A stretch of 64,000 nt of DNA from JANPBY01 sp963851405 (GTDB lineage: Bacteria; Actinomycetota; Actinomycetes; DATJPE01): assembly GCA_963851405.1 (NCBI GenBank), contig CAWKPB010000005.1, positions 62,001-126,000 of the forward strand. Direction: 5' to 3'. The notes below the pieces were generated by a model, which was not told where the DNA came from, did no database searches, and saw only the letters and a program-made list of their open reading frames with translations. Below are positions 53,729 through 61,219 of the stretch, piece after piece. The number at the start of each line of letters is the position of its first letter. Within the stretch, counting starts at the first letter, position 1. The translations under genes and the position numbers were made by a program.

Positions 53729-54540
53729 GCGGTGGGCCCGGGCCTGTCCAACGCGCGGTTGGCGCCCCACAGTGACTTCACGAGCTCGGGCTCCACATCA
53801 GCCCCGAAATAGCGAACCGCCATGACGTTGGCGGGATCGCGGTCAGCGACGTTGCGGCGCATCGCCAGGTCAGCCGCGGCGAGCTCCGCCTGCTCCTCAA
53901 CCGGCACCGGCTCCGCCTCGTCCAGGTAACTGAACCAGAGGTCGAGCTGGGCGTGGGCATACTCACGAACGAGCTCAAAGGTGCGCGCCTCATCCGGACC
54001 GGAGTAGCAGAACGCGGTGGGTGACAGCGTCGCCCGGACGAAGCCGTCGAGGCTCGTGAACCACTTGAGTTGGGGGTTCTCGGCCCGCAGCTTCACCCAT
54101 GCGTCGTTGCGGGGCGCGTAGTAGCGGTCGAAGTACTCGGGGTTGCGGATCATGTCGGCGCGCGGGAGGAGGTCACAGAAGGCCCACGGCTCGGGGAAGC
54201 AGGCCACAGCCAAGCCGAAGTGAGGAACTCTGACCTGCGGGCCGAGCCACACCGTGACGTGCAGATTGCAGAAGGACACGTCCGGGTTGTAGATAAAGGA
54301 GTCGATGTACCAGTCGATCTCCGGCCCGGTGTAGGCCTTGATCGAGCCGGTCGCTCGCCCATTCCCAGTGAAGCTCTCCCAGGGGCCCACCGAAGGGTCA
54401 CGCTCGAGGTCGAAGCGCTCTTCGATCCGCGCGGTCAGTTCGCCGACCAGCTCGGTCCAGATGGCGTACGCGGAGGAGATGTCCACGGGGGCGGCGTTGT
54501 CCACCCAGTCCGAGACATGCTGGAGGGTCTCGTTGGACAT
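53725..54540 (-). CDS. Red chlorophyll catabolite reductase-like protein (RCCR/FDBR fold)
   Basis: 271 residues. The central block VPHFGLAVACF then FCDLLPRADMIRNPEYFDRYY, FTSLDGFVRATLSPTAFCYS and VREYAHAQLDLWFSYL parallels plant RCCR. There the remembered pattern is a HFL strand, DLxPRKDLVLxPxYLxxYY, an SSSLYIR-SPTA strand and a long VR helix. RCCR uses ferredoxin to reduce the linear tetrapyrrole made by PaO to a colourless phyllobilin. No cofactor motif is expected in this family. It is the first gene of the operon, starting at ATG 54540, 41 bases downstream of the -10 box, with the shared operator in the leader. Confidence 0.8.
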   Translation of the reverse strand: MSNETLQHVSDWVDNAAPVDISSAYAIWTELVGELTARIEERFDLERDPSVGPWESFTGNGRATGSIKAYTGPEIDWYIDSFIYNPDVSFCNLHVTVWLGPQVRVPHFGLAVACFPEPWAFCDLLPRADMIRNPEYFDRYYAPRNDAWVKLRAENPQLKWFTSLDGFVRATLSPTAFCYSGPDEARTFELVREYAHAQLDLWFSYLDEAEPVPVEEQAELAAADLAMRRNVADRDPANVMAVRYFGADVEPELVKSLWGANRALDRPGPTA

Positions 54541-54560
54541 CCATGCCTACTTTCCGACTA

Positions 54561-54577
54561 GTGGAACGCTGTTACAA
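54561..54577. promoter_or_regulatory. Shared operator, site 2 (chlorophyll-like operon promoter)
   Basis: On the minus strand the site reads TTGTAACAGCGTTCCAC and starts four bases after the -10 box. It agrees with site 1 and with site 3 at 14 of 17 positions each. It covers the expected transcript start, which fits a repressor. Confidence 0.7.
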
Positions 54578-54580
54578 GAA

Positions 54581-54609
54581 AACGTATGAGGTTTCGGGGT
54601 GGCTGTCAA
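54581..54609 (-). promoter_or_regulatory. Sigma-70-type promoter of the eight-gene operon
   Basis: On the minus strand TTGACA (54609-54604) is followed by a 17-base spacer and TACGTT (54586-54581). It lies 23 bases after the nitrilase stop codon and drives the RCCR-like gene and those behind it. It closely resembles the transporter promoter at 40211. Confidence 0.75.
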
Positions 54610-54632
54610 CGGGACCAAAGTCCCGAGGGGAT

Positions 54633-56351
54633 TCAGGCCTGCTGGGCGACAAACGCGTCCATGAATTGCCAGGGGCGCCCATCGACCAGGTCGGTTCCCT
54701 TCGAGACGAACCGGTTGGCTGCCTGTGCGGGGCTTATCTCGGCCAACACGACCGGGGAATCGGCGGGGACGATGGTCACGTCGGGGTGGCTGATGACTCC
54801 ATTGAAGGGCTTGTCCCAGGCGGCCCACAGGGTGAAGTCCTTGGGTAGCGCGATGACCGCGCCCGCGCCGTATTCCGTGGGGCGGCTCGACGCCACCACG
54901 TTGAGGCGGTTCTCTCCCGCTCGTTCGACGAGCCCGGTCGCGAGTTCCCACTCCTCCAGGATCTGCATGGGCACCGCAACGACTTCAGCATCGGCGAGCG
55001 TGGCCAGGCGGAATGTCTCTGGGTAGAGCGCATCGTCACCGACGATGATCGCGAGGCGGCCCCAGGGCAGATCGACCACGACGATGCCCTCTGACGCGTC
55101 ACCGAGTTCGGTCTGCCACGAGGAGTGGCGCGTGCTGGCGTGCAGTTGGGACTGACGGTGGATGACGCCCTCGGCCCCGATCAGCAGGCCGACGTGAGCC
55201 CCTCGCTCGGGCAGTGACGTGACCACCTGGGCGCCGCTACCAACCAGGGCCCGCGACAACGCGTGGACTGCGGTTGCGCTGAGGGCGTCAGCGTCCTCGT
55301 CCGAGGCGACCAATCCCTCGGGAAAGCAGAACAACTCGGGGAGCACGACGAGTTGCGCGCCGGCCGCAGCAGCCTCGGCCACGCGAGTGGCTGCCTCCGT
55401 GATGGCTGCCGGCCCCTCGGTTGTCGGTCGAACGACGGCGACGGTCAGCTGCTCATCGCCTGGATCGGCACGGCGGCCATGCGGAGCCTGAACGAGTGGT
55501 CCGTACGCCTCCGGTCGCCGCGCTGCGAAGACATCTGTTCCGTCCGGGCGTCGCTTGTCATCGGCCAAGCAGACATCGATGTCCGCGATCACGACGGCCT
55601 CGCCGGTCAGCGGTCCCTTCGCGACGACGGTGCCGTCGGGCGCGACGATCTGGCTCTCGCCTGCGCCGTGCAGCCGATCCTCAGGGACTCCCACCGCTTG
55701 ACTCACAGCGCCAATGGCGGCCGCCGGCACCAGCGGTCCGACCTTGTTGGCCGCAACGATCCACACCCGATTTTCTGGGGCCCGGACCGGGATGTGCAGG
55801 GAGGCCTCGTCCAGGGCGAAGGAGTTGAGCGAGTTGAGCAGTATCTGCGCGCCACGGAGTGCCAGGCCCCTCGGGGTCTCGTTGATCACCCCGTCCATGC
55901 ACGAGTACATGCCCACCCGTCCGAAGGGCGTGTCGACCACTGGGCCGGCCTCGGTTGCTCCGTCGAGGTGATCGCGTTCGCTACCCATGAGGACCTGCTT
56001 GTCGCTGGTCGCGACGACCCGGCCGGCACTGTCGATCAGGACGTTGGTGCCGGTCACCCGCCCGCCTTCGCGGCGCAGCGTGACGTTGACCATGACCCAC
56101 ACGTCGCGTTCGGATGCCGCGGTGGCGATACCCGCGATGAACGGCCCATCCAGGTCTTGAGCCATGCGTTGGGAATGCTCGCGGCCGTCGTACCAAGACA
56201 CGTGGTTGCAGAATTCGGGAAGCACGACGAGTTCGGCGCCCTCATCGGCTGCTCTGTGGATCATTCGCACGCAGGTCTCGAGGTTCTCCTCAAGGTCCTG
56301 GGTCGCGGCCAATTGCACTGCGGCAACACGCACCGTCTGGGCCTGGGTCAT
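54633..56351 (-). CDS. Two-domain nitrilase-superfamily hydrolase, second domain lacking catalytic residues
   Basis: 572 residues made of two carbon-nitrogen hydrolase domains. The first (about 5-285) has the complete triad: Glu 46 (VVLPEF), Lys 118 (SDKQVLMG) and Cys 151 (GMYSCMDGVINETP). The second (about 300-565) keeps the Glu (LVVLPELF, 339), but the Lys region reads HRQSQLHAS. The expected Cys near 438 is Gly (IIVGDDALYPETFR). It should therefore be a single-active-site amidase or carbamoylase with a pseudo-enzyme half. Start ATG 56351 overlaps the HMGL-like stop. The product would be a carboxylic acid plus ammonia from an amide. Confidence 0.88.
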   Translation of the reverse strand: MTQAQTVRVAAVQLAATQDLEENLETCVRMIHRAADEGAELVVLPEFCNHVSWYDGREHSQRMAQDLDGPFIAGIATAASERDVWVMVNVTLRREGGRVTGTNVLIDSAGRVVATSDKQVLMGSERDHLDGATEAGPVVDTPFGRVGMYSCMDGVINETPRGLALRGAQILLNSLNSFALDEASLHIPVRAPENRVWIVAANKVGPLVPAAAIGAVSQAVGVPEDRLHGAGESQIVAPDGTVVAKGPLTGEAVVIADIDVCLADDKRRPDGTDVFAARRPEAYGPLVQAPHGRRADPGDEQLTVAVVRPTTEGPAAITEAATRVAEAAAAGAQLVVLPELFCFPEGLVASDEDADALSATAVHALSRALVGSGAQVVTSLPERGAHVGLLIGAEGVIHRQSQLHASTRHSSWQTELGDASEGIVVVDLPWGRLAIIVGDDALYPETFRLATLADAEVVAVPMQILEEWELATGLVERAGENRLNVVASSRPTEYGAGAVIALPKDFTLWAAWDKPFNGVISHPDVTIVPADSPVVLAEISPAQAANRFVSKGTDLVDGRPWQFMDAFVAQQA

Positions 56352-57262
56352 GAGGCTGCTCCGATGGGGAATCCGCCGGCTTTGCTGACCAGCGCGGGGG
56401 TCGGTCGTCCCAATTGCTCACCGAGCCAGTCAGAGGCTGCCATCAGGGCGTCGAGGTCGAGCCCAGTGCTCACGCCGGAGCGTTCGAGGAGGTAGGCAAG
56501 GTCTTCGGTGGCGATGTTTCCGGTCGCCTTGGGCGCGAACGGGCAGCCGCCGATGCCGCCCAAACTGGCGTCGAGCACGGTCACTCCCGACTCATAGGCC
56601 GCTAGCGCGTTCGCGTACCCGGTGTTGCGCGTGTTGTGGAAGTGAGCCCGCAGGCGTACGTCCCCGGTCACGGCTCGCACGGCGGCCACGCGCGCGCGCA
56701 CGTCCGAGGGGACGGCGACGCCGATGGTGTCCGCGATGGCGAGCTCGGCTACTCCGGTGGCCGCCAAGCGTTCGGCGAGGTCCACGACCCGCTCCAACGC
56801 GACCTCCCCCTCGTACGGGCAGCCGAAGGCTGCCGACAGGGTCACCGTTGGGGTGACGCCGGCCTCAAGCGCCAGCGGGGCGATGGTCTCCACAGTTCGG
56901 GCCGCGTCGTCGGTGGACATCCCCTGATTGCGTTGGCTGAACGTCTCGCTCGCGACGACGACCATGTTGACTTCGTCGACCGCCGTCGCTGCCGCTCGGT
57001 GGAAGCCGCGTTCGTTGAGGACGAGGCCGATCATGTCCAGCCGGTCGACGGCGGTGGTTTTCGTCAGCCCGTCGATGACGGCCTCCGCGTCGGCCATCTG
57101 CGGCACCCGCTTGGGGTTGACGAAGCTGGCCACCTCCGCGCGCGTGATCCCCGCGGCGACGGCGCGCTGCACGAGCTCGACCTTCTGTGCGGTCGTGAGC
57201 TCGGCCGGGTCGTTTTGGAGGCCGTCGCGGGCAGCGACCTCGACGATGGTGACGTCGGACAC
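56348..57262 (-). CDS. Hydroxymethylglutaryl-CoA lyase-like enzyme (HMGL/DRE-TIM family)
   Basis: 304 residues. VAARDGLQND supplies the Arg-Asp of the active site, AEVASFVNPKRVPQMAD the second signature, AHFHNTRNTGYAN the metal-binding His pair, and GGIGGCPFAPKATGNIATED the conserved Cys loop. Family members cleave HMG-CoA or related 3-hydroxy-3-methylacyl-CoA esters such as citramalyl-like CoAs. The start GTG 57262 has GGCAGGAGG upstream; the extra upstream frame is not conserved. It overlaps the nitrilase start by ATGA and diverges from the amidase gene across operator site 3. Confidence 0.9.
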   Translation of the reverse strand: MSDVTIVEVAARDGLQNDPAELTTAQKVELVQRAVAAGITRAEVASFVNPKRVPQMADAEAVIDGLTKTTAVDRLDMIGLVLNERGFHRAAATAVDEVNMVVVASETFSQRNQGMSTDDAARTVETIAPLALEAGVTPTVTLSAAFGCPYEGEVALERVVDLAERLAATGVAELAIADTIGVAVPSDVRARVAAVRAVTGDVRLRAHFHNTRNTGYANALAAYESGVTVLDASLGGIGGCPFAPKATGNIATEDLAYLLERSGVSTGLDLDALMAASDWLGEQLGRPTPALVSKAGGFPIGAAS

Positions 57263-57293
57263 CTGTGCGCCTCCTGCCGAGGTCTTCCGTCTG

Positions 57294-57310
57294 GTGAAAC
57301 GCTGTTCCAC
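57294..57310. promoter_or_regulatory. Shared operator, site 3 (between HMGL-like and amidase genes)
   Basis: Plus strand GTGAAACGCTGTTCCAC is an inverted repeat GTGAAAC-GCT-GTTCCAC with one mismatched pair. Its reverse complement matches site 2 at 14 of 17 positions. It lies in the 65-base gap between two divergent genes. A plus-strand -10-like TACACT (57316-57321) ends six bases before the amidase GTG, so the operator would occupy the promoter spacer. Confidence 0.65.
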
Positions 57311-57327
57311 GAGACTACACTTCTCGC

Positions 57328-57969
57328 GTGGACGAGACCATGGTCGACCTTGAGGCCGACTACTCCAAGGCCGGGTTCAGCGGACGCCTCGGTTGGGGAT
57401 CAGCGCCCGCGTTGATCGTGGTGGATGTGTGCCGTGCGTATCTCGATCCGGACTCCCCGTTGTACGCCGGAGTCGAGGCTGCTGTCGAGTCGTGCGCGCG
57501 TCTGGTCGACGCGGCCAGGGCCGCCAGGGTCCCCGTGGTGTTCACCCGGGTCGAGTACCAGGCCGGCGGCGCCGACGGCGGCGTCTTCTTCCGCAAGGTG
57601 GCAGCGCTGGCCTGCTTCGAGTCGGGCAACCCGCTGGGGGAGTTCCCCGCTGCGGGGCCGGCCCCCCTCCCCGACGAGCTCGTGATCACCAAGCAGTACC
57701 CCAGCGCCTTCTTCGGCACCGGCCTCGCAGAATCTCTGCGCGCGGAAGGGATCGACACCGTCCTGGTCACGGGGCTGTCGACCTCTGGATGTGTACGGGC
57801 CACTGCCGTCGACGCCGTCTCATCCGGCTTCATCCCGCTGGTGGTCCGCGAGGCCTGCGGTGATCGCGACCCGCGCCCGCACGAGGCAGCCCTGTTCGAC
57901 CTTGACGCCAAGTACGCAGATGTCGTCACCGAAGCTGAGGTCATCGCCCACTTATCCGGCTCGCGCTGA
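57328..57969 (+). CDS. Isochorismatase-family amidase (N-carbamoylsarcosine/maleamate amidase-like)
   Basis: 213 residues. The cysteine-hydrolase triad is visible: Asp 33 (VVDVCRAYLD), Lys 122 (VITKQYPSAFFGT) and Cys 155 (LSTSGCVRATAVDA), with a cis-peptide-like TGLSTSG before the Cys. The N-terminal helix and length fit N-carbamoylsarcosine amidase and maleamate amidohydrolase rather than isochorismatase proper. It would release ammonia (and carbon dioxide) from an amide or carbamoyl compound. The start is GTG 57328, about seven bases after a -10-like box, so the mRNA may be leaderless. It faces operator site 3. Confidence 0.88.
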   Translation: MDETMVDLEADYSKAGFSGRLGWGSAPALIVVDVCRAYLDPDSPLYAGVEAAVESCARLVDAARAARVPVVFTRVEYQAGGADGGVFFRKVAALACFESGNPLGEFPAAGPAPLPDELVITKQYPSAFFGTGLAESLRAEGIDTVLVTGLSTSGCVRATAVDAVSSGFIPLVVREACGDRDPRPHEAALFDLDAKYADVVTEAEVIAHLSGSR

Positions 57970-58052
57970 CCTGACCGAGCCAGCGCCCAGGCGCGGCGTC
58001 TCCGGCGTGTGTTCGGGGGGCGGGTAAGCGAGCGTGGTTGGGCCTGGCAGGA

Positions 58053-58072
58053 GGCCGCATGACCATGCGGCC
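58053..58072 (+). terminator. Hairpin downstream of the amidase gene
   Basis: GGCCGCAT-GACC-ATGCGGCC with an 8-bp perfect stem (58053-58060 and 58065-58072). It could end the amidase transcript or form the core of a larger structure, since CGTGGTTGGG near 58033 and CCCAACCCACG near 58096 could pair around it. The 219 bases between the amidase and Dabb genes contain nothing else recognisable. Confidence 0.45.
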
Positions 58073-58188
58073 GGGTGGGCGAGCGTGCCGCCCCCCAACC
58101 CACGTCGACTCCAACAGGAGGCGTGGTTGCGAACGACGCCGGGTACCTTCTGATGGACGTCTGCCCCGCTCGTCTCTTGGAGCCCTTT

Positions 58189-58470
58189 GTGATTACGCAC
58201 ACCGTGCTGATGAAGTTCGAGGACGCGGCGAACGCGCCGCAAGCCAAGCAGCGCCTCGAGGCGCTCACCGATCAAATCCCGCCGATCAAGTCACTCGCCG
58301 TCGGTCTCGACGTCGCTCGCACCGAGGTGTCGTACGACCTGGTTCTCACGACCACCCATGACGACCTCGACGGGCTCGTGGCCTACCAGAGCCATCCGGT
58401 GCACCAGGAGTTCGGCGCATGGCTGCGACCCCTGCTGACGGCTCGGGCCGTCGTCGACGCCGAGTCCTGA
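58189..58470 (+). CDS. Dabb-family (stress-responsive A/B barrel) protein
   Basis: 93 residues. ITHTVLMKFEDAANAPQAKQRLEAL at the start, then LAVGLDVARTEVSYDLVLTTTHDDLDGLVAYQSHPVHQEF, is the dimeric alpha/beta-barrel (Dabb) pattern. Such proteins are often found as small isomerases, monooxygenase-like or accessory proteins in catabolic clusters. The start GTG 58189 was chosen because family homology begins at once; a TTGGAG lies upstream. Frames starting earlier add unrelated residues. Confidence 0.8.
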   Translation: MITHTVLMKFEDAANAPQAKQRLEALTDQIPPIKSLAVGLDVARTEVSYDLVLTTTHDDLDGLVAYQSHPVHQEFGAWLRPLLTARAVVDAES

Positions 58471-58521
58471 CGCCGGGGCCACCCCATCACGCCACCCGCC
58501 CCGCGAATGCGGGGAAGCGGA

Positions 58522-58540
58522 CCTTTCTTCGGACGAAAGG
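58522..58540. terminator. Hairpin between convergent genes
   Basis: CCTTTC (58522-58527) and GAAAGG (58535-58540) form a short stem between the Dabb gene and the convergent aldehyde dehydrogenase, and may terminate in both directions. Confidence 0.4.
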
Positions 58541-58577
58541 CGACTCTTTCGCCGCACTCGGCGGGGGAGGCGGGGGA

Positions 58578-60041
58578 TCAGGGCGTCGGGTAGGCCGACG
58601 GGCTGGCACCTGTGGCTGCGTCGGGGGCGCCCGGGCGGAATGCCGCGGGGGCGTTGATCGCACAGGTCTGGACGTACTCGAGCAACCCCTCGTCGCCGTA
58701 CTCGCGGCCGTACCCGGACCGCTTGACCCCGCCGAAGGGTGCGCGCAGCGCCATCCCGGTGCGGTTGTGGGTGTTGACGAAGGTGAAGCCGGCGTCGAGG
58801 CGGCGGGCCACGTCGAAGGCGAGGTCCTCGTTCGGGCTCCACACCGAGGCCCCGAGGCCAAGATCGCCGGCGTTGGCCCGAGCCACGACTTCGTCCACGG
58901 TCTCGTAGGTCAGGATCGGGACGAGCGGCCCGAATTGCTCCTCACGCACGAGGCGAGCGCCGTCATCCAGCCCGAGCACCAGGGTGGGACGGACGAACCA
59001 GCCACGGTCGACGAGTTCGGGGTCCGCCACAGTGCCGAGCGCAACGGCCCGCCCGCCGGCGGCGATCGATTCCGCGAGGAGGTCGAGCAAGCGCTGTTGC
59101 GCTTCGGGAGTCACGACTGGGCCTACGGTCGTGCCTGCGACGAGGGGGTCGCCAAGCACCAGGGACTGCTCGGCCTGGCGCACGTAGGTCTCGACAAAAG
59201 CGTCCGCCTGACTGGTTTGCACGTACACCCGCTTGGCCGCCATGCAGACCTGCCCGGCCGTGGCGAAGGACGCGACGACCGCACGAGTGACATCCGTGTC
59301 GCTGGGGTCGGCGTCGGGCAAGAAGATCGCTGCGTCGTTGCCGCCGAGCTCAAGGACGGTCGAAGTGAGCACGCTCGCTGTAGACGAAGCGATCGCCCGG
59401 CCCACGGCGTTGCCGCCCGTGAACGCCACCTTGTGAACCCGGGCATGTCCAACCAGTGCCGCCCCGGTCTCGGCATCCCCATGAACGACTGTGAGCAGGC
59501 CGTCGGGTAGGTGCCGAGCCAGCTCCTCATACATCGCGTCGACGGCGAGTGGAGCCAGCGGTGACGGCTTGACGACGATGGCGTTGCCAGCCAGGAGTGC
59601 GGGCGCAACCTTGAGCATGGAAAGGATGGCCGGAGCGTTCCAGGGCGTGACTGCCGCGACCACGCCGTACGGCCGTTTGCGCAGCAGGAGCCGGCCCAGC
59701 GCGTCGTCGGTTTCCGTGTCTGCGAGGACGGCCTCGGCGCGCGCGGCAAACCATCGCAAGGTGGCTAACGAAAAGCCGAGCTCGCCGCGTGCTTCCGGCA
59801 GCGGCTTGCCCAGCTCACGACTCAGGATCTCCGCCCAGAGTTCGACCCGAGGCTCCATCGCTGATGAGGCTGAGAGGAGCTGCGCGACCCGGGCTTGGGT
59901 CGGTCGGTCGGCCCACTCCCGTTGCGCCGCCTCCGCCTCGCGCACGATGGCGTCGATGTCGCCAGGAGAGCACGAGCGGACCATCCCCACCAACTGGTCC
60001 GGATGGGCTGGGTTGTATCGCTCGATCCAGCCCTCGGTCAC
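58578..60041 (-). CDS. NAD(P)-dependent aldehyde dehydrogenase
   Basis: 487 residues. The motifs AVTPWNAPAILSMLKVAPALLAGNAIVVKPS, FTGGNAVGRAI, LELGGNDAAIF (catalytic Glu) and GQVCMAAKRVYV (catalytic Cys) are in order. It resembles succinate-semialdehyde/betaine-aldehyde-type dehydrogenases. It is the last gene of an operon running in from the right edge and overlaps the FAD monooxygenase stop by GTGA; start GTG 60041. It probably oxidises an aldehyde produced in the same pathway. Confidence 0.9.
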   Translation of the reverse strand: MTEGWIERYNPAHPDQLVGMVRSCSPGDIDAIVREAEAAQREWADRPTQARVAQLLSASSAMEPRVELWAEILSRELGKPLPEARGELGFSLATLRWFAARAEAVLADTETDDALGRLLLRKRPYGVVAAVTPWNAPAILSMLKVAPALLAGNAIVVKPSPLAPLAVDAMYEELARHLPDGLLTVVHGDAETGAALVGHARVHKVAFTGGNAVGRAIASSTASVLTSTVLELGGNDAAIFLPDADPSDTDVTRAVVASFATAGQVCMAAKRVYVQTSQADAFVETYVRQAEQSLVLGDPLVAGTTVGPVVTPEAQQRLLDLLAESIAAGGRAVALGTVADPELVDRGWFVRPTLVLGLDDGARLVREEQFGPLVPILTYETVDEVVARANAGDLGLGASVWSPNEDLAFDVARRLDAGFTFVNTHNRTGMALRAPFGGVKRSGYGREYGDEGLLEYVQTCAINAPAAFRPGAPDAATGASPSAYPTP

Positions 60042-61219
60042 CGAGCAACCACCCGCAGCGAGTCGATCATCGAGGTCTTGAGGAGGTAGTCGCGCGCGGC
60101 GACTGGGTCAGCAGCCCGGGCCCGCAACTGGTCGTGGACGGCGCGGCGCTGGGCGTCGTCGGTCTCTCGGATCTGCTCCCAGTTGGTGTGGGCGACGGCC
60201 TGGACGTACGTCGACGCGACCACCTTGCGGGCCTCGGCCACCTCGTCGAGCAGCGACTCCGAAGCCGTACTTGCGATCACCTCAGCCAGAGCCTGCGCCT
60301 CGAGGACTGCGTCGTGGATCCCGCTGTTCATCCCCATCCCGCCCAGCGGGTTGTTGACGTGAGCCGCGTCGCCAGCCAGCAGGATCCGGCCCACCCGGAA
60401 CGATCCTGCGTAGCGCTGGTTGATCTTGTACAGCGAGGTGTGCAACACCTGCCAGGGCCGGCCGAGGTCGACGACGCCCCGCAGCCGGTCCTGGATCCGA
60501 GCCGGGTCGTGCTCGACCTCGTCGGGAGTGTCGAACGGCGTTGGGAACAGGATCCGCCAGTGCTCGGGGGTGCGCAGCAGGACCAGCCACTCGACGGGGT
60601 CGAAGACGTAGTTGATGGGCGCGATGCCGGGCAACACGGTGTCGAGGTCCTCATCGGTGGAGATCACCAGGAAGCGCTCCGGGTAGGTCACGCCCTCGAA
60701 GCTGACTCCGGTCGACTTGCGTACGGGCGAGCGTGCGCCGTCGGCGCCGATCAGCCAGTCACCGGTGACGCGCTCTCCCGATGCGAGTACGGCGGTCGCT
60801 GAGGTTTCGGTCTGTTCGGCAGCCACGACCTCGGCACCGAAGCGGACCGACACGTTGGGGAGTTTCTCCAGGTGCGCCAACAGGATTGGGGTCAGCTTGG
60901 ACTGCTCGACCTGCACGCGGTACGGGTAGGCGGTATCGCCGGCCAGGACACCCATGTCCAGCTCGGCGATGACACCCTCGGTGCGGTCGCGGTACTGGAA
61001 GCGTGCGGACACGATGCCTAGGGGTAGCAACTCGTCGACCACGCCGAGTTCCTGAAGCATCTCCAACGTCGGCGGGTGGAATGTCGAGGCGCGCGACTCC
61101 GAAGACAGGGAGTCGCCGGCTTCGAGCACGGTCACGGCGATACCGCGCCGGGCAAGCGTGAGGGCGGCTGTCAGGCCGACCGGGCCGGCGCCGGAGACGA
61201 CTACGTGCGAGCTGGTCAT
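60038..61219 (-). CDS. FAD-dependent aromatic-type monooxygenase (group A)
   Basis: 393 residues. HVVVSGAGPVGLTAALTLARRG is the FAD-binding GxGxxG, LIGADGARSPVRK the DG motif, and LLAGDAAHVNNPLGGMGMNSGIHDA the second FAD/GD motif. This is the p-hydroxybenzoate hydroxylase-like class, which hydroxylates or decarboxylatively hydroxylates aromatic and N-heterocyclic rings with NAD(P)H and oxygen. Start ATG 61219 overlaps the PEP-mutase-like gene stop, and its own stop overlaps the aldehyde dehydrogenase start. A pyrrole- or pyridine-type substrate would fit the nearby amidases, but that is inference. Confidence 0.9.
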   Translation of the reverse strand: MTSSHVVVSGAGPVGLTAALTLARRGIAVTVLEAGDSLSSESRASTFHPPTLEMLQELGVVDELLPLGIVSARFQYRDRTEGVIAELDMGVLAGDTAYPYRVQVEQSKLTPILLAHLEKLPNVSVRFGAEVVAAEQTETSATAVLASGERVTGDWLIGADGARSPVRKSTGVSFEGVTYPERFLVISTDEDLDTVLPGIAPINYVFDPVEWLVLLRTPEHWRILFPTPFDTPDEVEHDPARIQDRLRGVVDLGRPWQVLHTSLYKINQRYAGSFRVGRILLAGDAAHVNNPLGGMGMNSGIHDAVLEAQALAEVIASTASESLLDEVAEARKVVASTYVQAVAHTNWEQIRETDDAQRRAVHDQLRARAADPVAARDYLLKTSMIDSLRVVAR

